NCBI GenBank assembly: GCA_020137815.1
Contig: CM035356.1
Location: forward strand, 256,001 to 320,000
DNA length: 64,000 bases
Origin: Hormiphora californensis
Taxonomy: Eukaryota > Ctenophora > Tentaculata > Cydippida > Pleurobrachiidae
Reading direction: 5' to 3'
Shown: positions 1 to 9,922 of the stretch, one piece after another
Layout of the letters: every line of letters starts with the position of its first letter
Numbering within the stretch: the stretch's first letter is position 1
Translations under genes and position numbers: made by a program
Notes under the pieces: generated by a model
The model's database searches: none
What the model was told of the DNA's origin: nothing
What the model saw: the letters and a program-made list of their open reading frames with translations, nothing else

Positions 1-522
1 TTACGGTAATTCCCACGAGCGTGGGAAATTCTCACGCCGCGCGCATTTTTCCCACGCCGAAAGCATATACAGTGCTGACAAAACATCTGGGCTGCGCGTG
101 GATTTCTCAAATTTATCGTTTCTTCGATTCAGTTTTTACTTTTTAGACAAAGCTCCTTTGATTCGTCGTTTCCCTACATAAAAGAAAGACATTCAGATGG
201 GGCTGCAGGCTGCAGCTGCTGATGGTCACCTCCAAACAGGTAACACAAGATAAAGAATTGCCCTTCTGTACTCTGTAGTAATCGTAAATTGGGGTTGGAG
301 CACCATTCTTTTTGGTTTTTTCCATTTTTTCTTTTCTTTCTCCGTCTTTTTGGCCTGGGTGTCCGCGGACACCCGGACACCCACGAGTGCCGTCTCACGA
401 GGGAGCACTGAGAATCTACAAAAATGTTAAGAAAAGTTTCCTAACTGTGAAGATACGGCCCTACAGAGAGACTAGAATCTAGATCGAATGGTACGGTACC
501 ATTGGTACTATGTAACCTGATC

Positions 523-621
523 ACACACTAGATTATAGAATAGGTAGGTCATAGGTGCCCTTTTCCACTGGAAAACTCCGACAGGGCACCTATGACCTAC
601 CTATTCTATCATCTAGTGTGT
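523..621. repeat. 38-bp-arm hairpin
   Basis: Arms 523-560 and 584-621 are reverse complements at 37 of 38 positions, separated by a 23-base loop that itself contains TTTTCC/GGAAAA. It could be a tiny inverted-repeat transposon or a small-RNA hairpin. Nothing in the sequence decides between them. Confidence 0.75.
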
Positions 622-655
622 AGCTGCACAAGTCACAAGAGGGAGATTGGCAATA

Positions 656-736
656 CAGTCGGACCCCGATTTAGTGGCCCCCGATTTAGTGGCAGGATTT
701 TTTCCCCGAGGATGCCACTAAATCGGGGTCCGACTG
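656..736. mobile_element. 81-bp MITE, CAGTCGGACCCCGATTTA family
   Basis: Terminal inverted repeats begin CAGTCGGACCCCGATTTA, and TA flanks both sides (654-655 and 737-738). CAGT termini with a TA duplication fit the Tc1/mariner-pogo superfamily. A 172-bp relative lies at 63519-63690, and related termini occur at 48440-48475 and 49540-49577. Confidence 0.75.
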
Positions 737-798
737 TATGTCTATGAAAAAGTTATTAACAGCTAGGCACAATATTAACTCTCCCTATCATCCTCTAG

Positions 799-3029
799 GT
801 TGAAGATCGTTTAGTAAAGCCACTGTGTATCTACCCGACACCACGACCATCTCTGTACAATATGATGGACAGATATTTGGATCGGCCCTTTGTGGTAGAG
901 TTTGTGAGAGAACATAATTCCAGGCTTGGTATGACGCTCTGTCTAAATGAACAGGAACATCTTGCTGTCAAGAATATCGTGTCAACAGGTTAGTGCACGC
1001 TGTATATAGTTTAGAGGGGGATTTTGGAACATAGAGTGCAAGTGTGAGCACTTGAACAAAGTATCAAATTCACTTCCATTTCCCTATATGATTGTCAGCG
1101 GGTGAAAATTTGTCTGATATACCCTGCCCGCTATTAAAAGCAAGGATGTTTTTGCCGCTAAAACTTATAGTCAATAAATCCTTGCTCATATAAAGTATAA
1201 ACCCCTCCCTTTGGTAGGGTTTTATACCATATACCACCCTCCCTGCTTCGCAGGTCGGGCAGTATATGGTGCAGCGAATCACCCTAGCGGGTGACCCGCT
1301 ACATATAATAAACCCAGGTTTATTGATTACATATCCATCACCAGGTCCTGATCCTCTCTTCACCAGATCTAGTCTTGACTGACCTCACCTCTTCCCCCAG
1401 GTCTAATATACCAAGATGGCCGTCTCCGGTCGGGTGACGTTGTCCCTGAAATAAACGATGTCCCCGTTAGTGGCCTATCATTCGAACAGGCAGCCTACTA
1501 CGACAATGCAAGAATAGGGTCCGACTAACTGTAATGAATGCCAATCTTGTCCAGTGCCCCCATCCGATGCAGAGCTGGAGATGCTCTTTAATATCGGGGA
1601 TGGAGATAGCAGTGCACTTACCACTCATGAGTAAGTTTCAGATCACACGTTGCTACTTGCTATAATCTCTTACCAGTTCCAGTATCGATCAAATCACACC
1701 CCCTGCCTTGCCTTGTTCGACCTTGTTGCACTGTAGGCTAAGTTACACTATAGTAGCTGAAAAGTTACTCCGCCGTGAGTAGGGAGGGAGAATTGTTGGA
1801 GATGGAGATGGAGATGGAGATGGAGATGGAGATGGAGATGGAGATGGAGATGGAGATGGAGATGGAGATGGAGATGGAGATGGAGATGGAGATGGAGATG
1901 GAGATGGAGATGGAGATGGAGATGGAGATGGAGATGGAGATGGAGATGGAGATGGAGATGGAGATGGAGATGGAGATGGAGATGGAGATGGAGATGGAGA
2001 TGGAGATGGAGATGGAGATGGAGATGGAGATGGAGATGGAGATGGAGATGGAGATGGAGATGGAGATGGAGATGGAGATGGAGATGGAGATGGAGATGGA
2101 GATGGAGATGGAGATGGAGATGGAGATGGAGATGGAGATGGAGATGGAGATGGAGATGGAGATGGAGATGGAGATGGAGATGGAGATGGAGATGGAGATG
2201 GAGATGGAGATGGAGATGGAGATGGAGATGGAGATGGAGATGGAGATGGAGATGGAGATGGAGATGGAGATGGAGATGGAGATGGAGATGGAGATGGAGA
2301 TGGAGATGGAGATGGAGATGGAGATGGAGATGGAGATGGAGATGGAGATGGAGATGGAGATGGAGATGGAGATGGAGATGGAGATGGAGATGGAGATGGA
2401 GATGGAGATGGAGATGGAGATGGAGATGGAGATGGAGATGGAGAGAGCAGCGTTTAGTGTCCGGTTTCATATTCCTTCTTTTGAATGGGATTCTTGTTGT
2501 GTGTGTTTACAAATTTTTAGGAGGGTCAGAACTCAGAACATAACAACCTGCTCACACTCCCCTGATACCGAGTGCAGATCTCTCTAAACCCTGTTCATCC
2601 TCTAGGTTTGACGATCAGTAAAACTCTACACTACGAACAAATAGTGACGGTGACAATAGTTCGGCAGGCTCTTGGCATCACAATTCTGCATTCAGGGAGG
2701 TAGCGACACACTCCAGGGCTGTATCAGGGTGTTGAGTAGTGAGTAGTCCTGCAGTGGCGACTGAGATTATACCTAAGGATAAACTGCTCAGTGTAGCTGG
2801 TGAGTACTGAACCTGATTGTCTTGTTCCACCCTGATCACCACGCCGCGAACAAATGTAACATAAGAACATTGTCGAGGGGAATTCAGGAGAGGGAATAAG
2901 AGGGAATTTTTACACAATCATACATACCTAGATATGTAATAACAGCTCTCCTTGCAGGTCCTGACTAACTGTACCCACGACCGAGTACTAGAGATAATGA
3001 GAGAGGCTCCCATTCAAACCACATTTTAG
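799..3029 (+). pseudogene. PDZ-domain gene remnant (at least two PDZ domains, frameshifted)
   Basis: Four exon-like blocks have good splice signals: 799-988, 1401-1630, 2606-2799 and 2958-3029. The first is open throughout and ends in a PDZ beta-A/beta-B segment (VEFVREHNSRLGMTLCL). The second continues that PDZ with GRLRSGDVVPEINDVPVSG and LSFEQA, then loses frame near 1520; VRLTVMNANLVQ follows in another frame. The third starts a second PDZ (VTIVRQALGITILHSG) and breaks frame around 2700, where TEIIPKDKLLSVA is still readable. The fourth gives THDRVLEIMREAP, the PDZ helix B, and then a stop. I do not recognise the parent gene. Either it is a decayed copy inside the inverted-repeat segment, or a live gene damaged by sequence errors, with its 5' exons outside the window. 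Confidence 0.55.
1798..2443. repeat. (GGAGAT)n minisatellite, about 107 copies
   Basis: This is an essentially perfect hexanucleotide array of 646 bp in the interval between two PDZ exons. It is open on both strands (Met-Glu repeats forward, His-Leu repeats reverse), but those reading frames follow from the repeat unit and are not taken as genes. Confidence 0.97.
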
Positions 3030-4774
3030 TTGCCTCGCCACTTCGGATCCCGGCCAGATGAGAGGTACAAAATTATCGATTCTTGTCATTTCTGATAGAG
3101 GCCCACCCCATGTGACACGTTAAGATAAGGAAGGAAGCGGAGAAGACTGAAATCATCCCTTCTCAGAAGAGATGATTTGTGTCTCTTTCTAGGCTAGACG
3201 GTTGTCTTTTTGAATAGTCGATTATAAACCAAAAGGAGCATGGTACTGGACGCACTTTTAACTAACCTTCCCTCCCCCTCCCAGGATCATGCCGAGTACT
3301 GGTTACAACACCCTCTCTACACGATTAATATCATCCCATCTACAAGATATGTGTATCTAAAATCGATGCCTTGAATCAGCCGTTAGACCCGTTTCCCATA
3401 ATAATATAACGGAATTCGACTAACTACGGTACGGACATCGGACACGTCTACTAAAGTTAGACACTGAGGTGTCACTGTCCGCATTCCCTACAAGATGCGG
3501 CTGTAAATTGAGATTTATAGGACTATAATTATCGTTAGATTAGGATATCACAAACTCTTTTTACCATGTTCTAGGGTTTGAACAAAACTCTTTGAGAATA
3601 TTACATACATATATTGTGATCGATAAGTAGTGTCCAGAAAGTTAACAATTGTTTGTGATCTGTCTTCTTAGAACTATGCGTTCAATTTGTTATAAATTCA
3701 TCTAATCAAAGAATATTCATTTTGTACCCAATATATCAATTAAGAATGTTTCGGCGGAGGGTGAAACTTTCATACTTTATCGTTGTAATTAGACGACGCT
3801 GGGGCTGGTTACAGCCATGACAGCACTCTTGGGCTGGTTTCCCTTCCGCCGAACTGTTCCTCATTGATGTTCCAACGTCAATGATGCAATCCATTGATGC
3901 AATGTGTCATGTGTGTGCAGTGTGATTGTACCGAAATTCTCAGTGACGTGCTGCTGCAGCAGTGTTCCGATGCTCGCGGCGCTACCCAAATTGGCCCAAT
4001 TTTGTTAACAACTGCATCCTCAACACTTTAGTAGACGTCACGCGCGATAATTCTTTGCGCGGTGAAAGCAAAGCGTGGGAAAAGAGGGCGCGGCGTGGGA
4101 AATGTTCCCACGGTGCGTGGGAATTACCGTAAGAGCTTCCACTATCGGTCGCTTTTGGTCGCTTTTGGTTTAGAAAAAATTTCTTGCTGAAATCGAAAAT
4201 TGTTTCACCCGTTGAAAAGCGCTGCCTTATCCCGCGCAACGTTTGCCAATTTCACCCGCCTCTTCGTTGACCCTTCGTCTTATCGGGCCTTTTACTCATA
4301 ATAAGCGTGCTTCTAATCCTTAAGTACGGGTCATTTGAAGCATTTCAATCGTTCCAATCCTATCAGTGGGCAAAAATCCGTCCTTCTAGTCGCGATCCCG
4401 CCATGGACGTCTTCGCTTCCAAAATAGGTATGTAAAGTTCGTTAGTTTCTGTCCGTTTTAATCATCAAATCTCAGAACTGACCGTTTAATACTTTTACAG
4501 GAATAGGATACTACTAGTTAATGTAACTAGGCCAAAGTATAGTTAGCATCACAGAAGAATCTAAGTCAGGACGTAGCCTAGGGCTAAGGTTTGCTAGTGT
4601 GAGTGTACCCACTCCAGTGGTAGGACTTATGTTATTGTATATAATACGTTGGTAAGAGTTATGATAACGTAAAAAGTAATCTGTTGTTTACGTAAACTAT
4701 AATTCTACTCGAATCTGCATGTTTCTACTTTAACACTCTGTTTTAGCTACCTCAAAGCAACCGGATAATTCGCT
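3030..4774. promoter_or_regulatory. Intergenic DNA and 5' region of the hnRNP A/B gene
   Basis: No gene is visible in 3030-4133. From 4134 to 4774 lies the presumed promoter and 5' UTR of the hnRNP gene. A short exon-like stretch with a start codon at 4403 (MDVFASKI) ends in a GTATGT donor near 4425. Joined to the acceptor before 4746 it would be out of frame with the RRM protein, so it is best read as a 5'-UTR exon carrying a small upstream ORF. The 20-mer TTGAAAAGCGCTGCCTTATC at 4212-4231 recurs exactly at 25628-25647. Confidence 0.4.
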
Positions 4775-6867
4775 ATGGCTCCCCGAGATGTAAGTTAACA
4801 GTTGGTGTTGGATGTAAGATGTGTTATAACCCCAACTGATTCTAACCATATAATCTCCCTCGTTCTAACCCCATTCTCTCCATCGTTCTAACCCCATAAT
4901 AATAATAATAAAATAACCCCATTCTTTCTTTCAGCAGTATGTTGATTGTGAATCAATGTATACAAATTAGATTGAATAAATAATAAATCTTTCAGCAAAA
5001 CGGTGACCCCAAGGAGGAGGCGCTGAGGAAGTTGTTCGTTGGAGGACTCTCCCGAGATACCAGTGATGATCAATTCAAGGATTACTTTAACACCTTTGGA
5101 GAGGTGGTCGATCATATTGTCATTAAGGACAACAGTGGTTTCTCAAAGTATGTCTATAACATATCTTACTGGCCCCCTCTAGCTCTTTAGCCCCACTTAA
5201 TTCCAGTCTAGTAACATCTTCCCCTACATAAATGAATGCATGTCTGACTGATCTCTTCCACAGGGGTTTTGGTTTCGTTACCTACGCCACTTCTGAGGGA
5301 GCTGACAACTGCATCCGACAGAAGAACGAGGGTGAGGGTCACATGGTGAACGGAAAGAGTGTCGAGGTGAAGAGGGCCATTCCTCGAGATGCGGAACCCG
5401 AACAGCGGGAGAAGAACACCAAGATGTTTGTTGGAGGGCTCAACAAGACCACCACAGAGGAGACTATCAAGGAGTACTTTGAGCAGAGTTTCAACTGTAC
5501 AGTTGACAGGGTCGACCTCATCTACGAGAAGAAGGACCAGTGCGCTCCCGGACAGGAGCCCAGGCCAAGGTAAACACATTGTGTATGTGTTATAATACAC
5601 TTGTACATTTGTGTGGCATGTGTTGAGTGCATTGATCAGTGTCTTCAAAATATATGGGATAGTCTGCTCCGGGTTCCCTTTGTTACTTACTTGGTAACTT
5701 GAGATGTACTCTTGTGTACTGTGCGTGTGTGCCTGTATGTACATAGAAACACGACACGTTAGACACGACACATAGTCTACATCATCTCGTATCATGTGTC
5801 TTGTTTACATAACCCTGTGTCCCCTCCTGTTAATACATAACATGCAACTCTCCCCTAGTTTTACCATTCCTTTTCATTTCAGGGGTTTCGGTTTTGTCAC
5901 CATCAACGACTTTGATGTAGTAGATCACATTTGTGTGGTCAGGCATCACGACATCGATGGAAAGCAGGTTGAAGTGAAGAAGGCAGCACCCAAAGCCCAG
6001 ATGGAAGGAGGTGGACGAGGTGGTGGCGGTGGTGGACGGGGGTACGGAGGTCGAGGTGGCGGCAGACAGCAGGGCGGTGGTGGCTACGGAGGAGGTGGTG
6101 GCTATGGGGGTGGTAACCAGGGTGGATACGGTGGTGGACAGGGAGGTTATGGAGGAGGACAGGGTGGTTATGGAGGAGGTGGCTATGGAGGAAACCAGGG
6201 CGGTGGCTACGGAGGTGGCGGCTATGGAGGCGGCGCTGGTGGACGTAAGTAAAGACTTTTCAAAATACTCAAATGTTTATTTTTTGTAATCTATCAAAGT
6301 TTTCTTCCCGCCCAGATCCTACTGGGACCGCTGATAAAGATACAGCAAAGGACATTCAGAGCGGTTTATACTTTTAGTTGTAGACAATGTGATAAGTTAT
6401 CCCCCCTCTCTGTTTCTCTCTCCCCTCTAATCCCTGACTCTCTGCCAGGTGGTGGATACAACCAAGGAGGAGGCGGTGGATACGGCGGACAGCAAGGCGG
6501 CTATGGTGGTGATGATGGCTATGGTGGCGCTCAGGGTGGCTATGGAGGTGGCTATGGAACCCAGAGTGGCGGCTATGGCGGTGGACAGGGAGGTGGCGGC
6601 TACCAGAGTGGTGGTGGCTACCAGGGCGCCCAAAGTGGCGGCTACGGTGGCGCTCAAGCTGGAGGATACGGCGGTGCCCAGGGTGGAGGAGGATATGGAG
6701 GAGCACAGAGTGGTGGAGGCGCTACTGGGGGATATGGTGGAGCTCAGGGTGGTGGATATGGAGGTGGATATCAGAACAACAACTTCAGCGGACCAGAGAA
6801 AGCGGGACGAGGTGCGAGTAAAGGAGCTGCCCGGGGAGGTGCTGGAGGTGGATACAGACCGTACTAG
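4775..6867 (+). CDS. HNRNPA-like: hnRNP A/B-type protein: two RRMs and a glycine-rich tail
   Basis: Exons are 4775-4789, 4996-5147, 5264-5569, 5883-6244 and 6449-6867, all with GT/AG borders and matching phases. The protein starts MAPRD and then has RRM1 (RNP2 KLFVGGL, RNP1 KGFGFVTY) and RRM2 (RNP2 KMFVGGL, RNP1 RGFGFVTI), followed by a long Gly-Tyr-Gln-rich tail ending GGGYRPY. In this family the RRMs bind pre-mRNA and the tail drives low-complexity self-association; the role is nuclear splicing and mRNA handling. Reading through the last donor gives an in-frame stop two codons on (6245-6252), so a form with a shorter tail could arise by retaining the last intron. It could equally be named a squid/DAZAP1-type protein; the A/B class is secure and the exact orthologue is not. 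Confidence 0.93.
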
Positions 6868-7138
6868 ACGACCAATAAGCGCCGCTGACAGCAGGACTCA
6901 GCTCTTCAGAGTAGTAGTATAGAGTCTAGCAGCACGCTAGAGTGGAGAGTTGTGATTATCCGGGACTGTTTCATGGTGGAAGAATTTATTTTTTAAGTTT
7001 TTAATCGTAACCCCCCGCCACCACTAACAACACAAAATCTATCTTTCTTGTTGAATCGACACCAGTGTGAAAGTTGTTATTTGTTTTACTCCCCAAAACC
7101 ACACGTCTCTTTTTAATGAGTACTTGGCTAATACAAAT

Positions 7139-7892
7139 GAGGGACCTGGTTCCATAATGGTATATCTGCAGAAAGTGCATTTTGAGATAATCGCAAAAAA
7201 CAGTTTTTTAAACTTCAAGCAGTTGCACTCCATTGAATATACAATCTTACCCCGTCAACCCTATGCATTTTAGAAACCTCAAGCAATTATCCTTAACTTC
7301 TAGTAAAAAGTAACAGATTCCAACAAAACAGCAAAAATTCTCGGCCCGTAGAAAAAGTTTAGTCTCAGATATACCAACCTCCTATTATTATAAGTGGTAT
7401 ATCTGCAGATATACCATTATTGTTTTAGATAAGTGGTACATATGCAGATATACCACCGTTTATAAAAAATATTGGCTGGTATATCTGCAGATGTACCTAG
7501 TTTTATATATTTTTGAAGGTGCATTTTTGCAGATATACCAAAATTTCTATTTCTAATTGGTATATCTGCAGATATACCATACATGGTAACTGTCTAAGGT
7601 TGGTACATCTGCAGATATACCCCCAAAGCATATTTTATAACTTAGTAGTATCTCAACATATACCATTACGTATTTTGAAGCCTTTGTACTATCTTAAGAT
7701 ATCCCAAGGAGGCCAAAAAACTGCAAAAGTGGTGGTACAAGTTAAGATGTACCAAAGTTTTTTTTTGTGTTCCCGAGGTCAGATCTTCACCAAAATTGGT
7801 CAGGAGGTACATTAGACCATCCCAAACATGCTCCCACTGTTATCTCCATTTTGGTATATCTGCACTTATACCATTATGGAACCAGGTCCCTC
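7139..7892. mobile_element. 754-bp inverted-repeat element full of short palindromes
   Basis: The termini are inverted copies beginning GAGGGACCTGGTTCCATAAT, and AAAT flanks both sides (7135-7138 and 7893-7896) as a likely 4-bp target duplication. Inside, the palindrome TGGTATATCTGCAGATATAC and partial forms recur at roughly 50-80-base intervals. No coding capacity is seen, so this is a non-autonomous element of unknown superfamily. Confidence 0.75.
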
Positions 7893-7930
7893 AAATACCC
7901 ATACATGTCTCGTTTTACCCCAGTTGTCAA

Positions 7931-8073
7931 ATGATGCCCCTCCCTCTCCTAATCTCACCTAACCCCCTCCCTCACTCTCCTAATCTCACCTAACCCCCTC
8001 CCTCGACCCTCCCAATCTCACCTAATCCCCTCCCTCACTCTCCTAATCTCACCTAACCTCCTCCCTGACCTCA
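7931..8073 (+). repeat. Tandem branch-point/pyrimidine-tract repeat ahead of the AF10-like gene
   Basis: A unit of about 31 bases (CTCCTAATCTCACCTAACCC then a pyrimidine run) repeats about 4.5 times and ends in the CAG acceptor five bases before the start codon at 8078. Each unit contains CTAAC or a near match, resembling a branch site followed by a polypyrimidine tract. Confidence 0.7.
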
Positions 8074-8077
8074 GGGA

Positions 8078-9679
8078 ATGGAAGAATGGTCCCGTAAGAC
8101 TTCCCGAGAAATGCAAATGGTTGGTGGTTGCTGCGTCTGTCTTGATGAGACGGGTTGGCCCGACAACAAGTTGGTTTATTGTGATGGTGCGGGGTGTAAT
8201 GTTGCCGTCCATCAGGCATGCTATGGTATCATCAGTGTCCCAGAGGGGTCCTGGTTCTGTAAACGGTGTGAGAGCCAGGAGCGACAGGTTCGCTTGAAAT
8301 GTGAGTTGTGTCCAAGTAAGGAGGGAGCATTGAAGAAAACAGATAACAGCGGATGGGCCCATATTGTCTGTGCTCTGTATATTCCAGAAGTTAAATTTGG
8401 GAATAATACTACAATGGAACCTATCAGGATCTCCGAGGTGCCGTGTGAGCGGTTCCAGAAGTCATGTTACATATGTGAGGACAGGGGAGATTCAATGAAC
8501 GCCAAGAACAAGGGTGCCTGTATCAGCTGCCATTATCCCAGCTGTAGGAGAAGTTTCCATGTAACATGTGCCCAGGGCTCTCGATTGTTGTGCGAGCAGG
8601 AGACGGGTCCAGAGCGAAACGATTATTTTGGCTACTGTGAGTCACACATCAGTCAACAGAGCAACCGTACATTCACCCAATCACCAGCAGACCTGACCAC
8701 AGATAGATCCAGTGGTGGACCATTGCCATCCATTCCAACCAGTACCAGTTCAGCTACCCCCAGTAACGGATCATCATCCCATAGTGCAGATCCCAAACCT
8801 GATTCGAGCAGGCCAGGTGGTGTGGAGAAGGTGAAAAAGGATAAACTGAGGGATAACGCCAAGGGCCGGTCTCGATCAGTTGCCCACCGGAACCGAGGTC
8901 AGCACCACCGCAGTAAGTCAATGACAAAGGGTCAGCAGGGGTATTATCCCAGCGAGGGAGGGACTCCACCCTCAGAGGATCAGCACAAGAAACAGCGTCT
9001 CACAATGTCATCCATCATAGCAGGGGACGCCAGCCTTCCCAACTACCCTGACCCCACTGCCAAGCCCACTAAAGAGAAGAACAAGCTGCCAAACCCGAAA
9101 AAGCGACACTTTCCCTCGTCCAAACAGGGTGGAAGCAGTTCGTCGAAGAAGATGGGGAAATATGAAGACGAGGGCTCTCCCGGTGTCAGTCCTGCACACT
9201 CGTATGAAGAGCCAGGTCCGTCTCCTGGTGCCAGTCCTAATCAGTCTGAGCCGGAGGTGAAAGCAGAGAACGAGGATTCGGGATACAAGAACACGGTAGC
9301 TAATTCGGAGAGTTTGAAGTCATTGTTGACTAAAAGTTGGGACGGGGATACACACTCAATCCTCAATAACGTTTCATCGTATGGGGACATTGCGTCTCTT
9401 CTCAGTTTGGTTTATGTTATAAAGAGCGACAATGAGCTTATGAAGTCAAAACTAGATGAGCTTGCCAAAAAGCGAGATTATTTAAAGAGTGTCAATGACG
9501 GACTTAAATTGGCGCTAGCTGCGAAAGACTCTTCTGAGCTTCCTTCCAATGGTAAAACACTCCAAGGGCAACCGGATGTGTCTCTTGAGCCTCTTAAACT
9601 GCGTCTAACGCCTGAAGATGTGCTAAAAGTTGAGAAAGTGGTTAACAAAATTATAATGTCTTCAGAACAATCATCGTAG
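8078..9679 (+). CDS. MLLT10-like: AF10/AF17-type PHD finger protein
   Basis: A single exon of 533 codons. Residues about 17-70 form a PHD finger (CCVCLDETGWPDNKLVYCDG, then C/H ligands to CKRC). A zinc knuckle (CELC) and an extended PHD follow to about residue 190, ending YFGYCESH. This PHD-knuckle-ePHD module is the hallmark of the AF10/AF17 and BRPF/JADE families. The opening sequence and the C-terminal leucine-zipper-like segment (about 437-478, with IKSDNELMKSKLDELAKKR) favour AF10/AF17. In that family the module reads unmodified H3K27 and the zipper recruits DOT1L for H3K79 methylation. The middle is Ser/Pro/Lys-rich. Animal AF10 proteins are usually much longer, so this is a compact version. 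A CAG acceptor ends at 8073, so a 5'-UTR intron or extra upstream exon is likely. Confidence 0.9.
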   Translation: MEEWSRKTSREMQMVGGCCVCLDETGWPDNKLVYCDGAGCNVAVHQACYGIISVPEGSWFCKRCESQERQVRLKCELCPSKEGALKKTDNSGWAHIVCALYIPEVKFGNNTTMEPIRISEVPCERFQKSCYICEDRGDSMNAKNKGACISCHYPSCRRSFHVTCAQGSRLLCEQETGPERNDYFGYCESHISQQSNRTFTQSPADLTTDRSSGGPLPSIPTSTSSATPSNGSSSHSADPKPDSSRPGGVEKVKKDKLRDNAKGRSRSVAHRNRGQHHRSKSMTKGQQGYYPSEGGTPPSEDQHKKQRLTMSSIIAGDASLPNYPDPTAKPTKEKNKLPNPKKRHFPSSKQGGSSSSKKMGKYEDEGSPGVSPAHSYEEPGPSPGASPNQSEPEVKAENEDSGYKNTVANSESLKSLLTKSWDGDTHSILNNVSSYGDIASLLSLVYVIKSDNELMKSKLDELAKKRDYLKSVNDGLKLALAAKDSSELPSNGKTLQGQPDVSLEPLKLRLTPEDVLKVEKVVNKIIMSSEQSS

Positions 9680-9922
9680 TTTGTTTTTTGTTGGTTTTTT
9701 TTGTGCTTATCATCCTGAGTGTGTTGCTTTTTGTTCTGAGCCATATATTTTATGTAAATACATCTTTAATCCGTCTATTGACTACTTTACTCGGTTAATT
9801 ATTAGTTTAGGTACCCCAAATTACCAATCGTCCCATGCTAATCCTAACCCCAAAACAGAGATTTGCCCCATCAACTTACATTACTAACCTGCAACACTAT
9901 TTTCAGCCCCACCCCTCCCCCT

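Larger units (their letters stand above)
1..4133. mobile_element. 4.1-kb segment bounded by inverted repeats, carrying PDZ gene exons
   Basis: The first 17 bases, TTACGGTAATTCCCACG, recur as an exact reverse complement at 4117-4133. Similarity continues inward for about 50 bases on each side, with GC-rich GTGGGAA and CACGCCGC blocks. Between them lie degraded PDZ-domain exons, two small hairpin elements and a long GGAGAT repeat. No transposase is visible. A non-autonomous DNA transposon that captured host exons would look like this. Two separate small elements that happen to flank a gene remnant would look similar. The left end coincides with the window start, so no target-site duplication can be checked. 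Confidence 0.45.

Noticed and set aside
1748-2587. Long open frames of Met-Glu (+) and His-Leu (-) repeats
   Set aside because: They are translations of the GGAGAT array. The flanking residues have no coding character and the array lies between PDZ exons.
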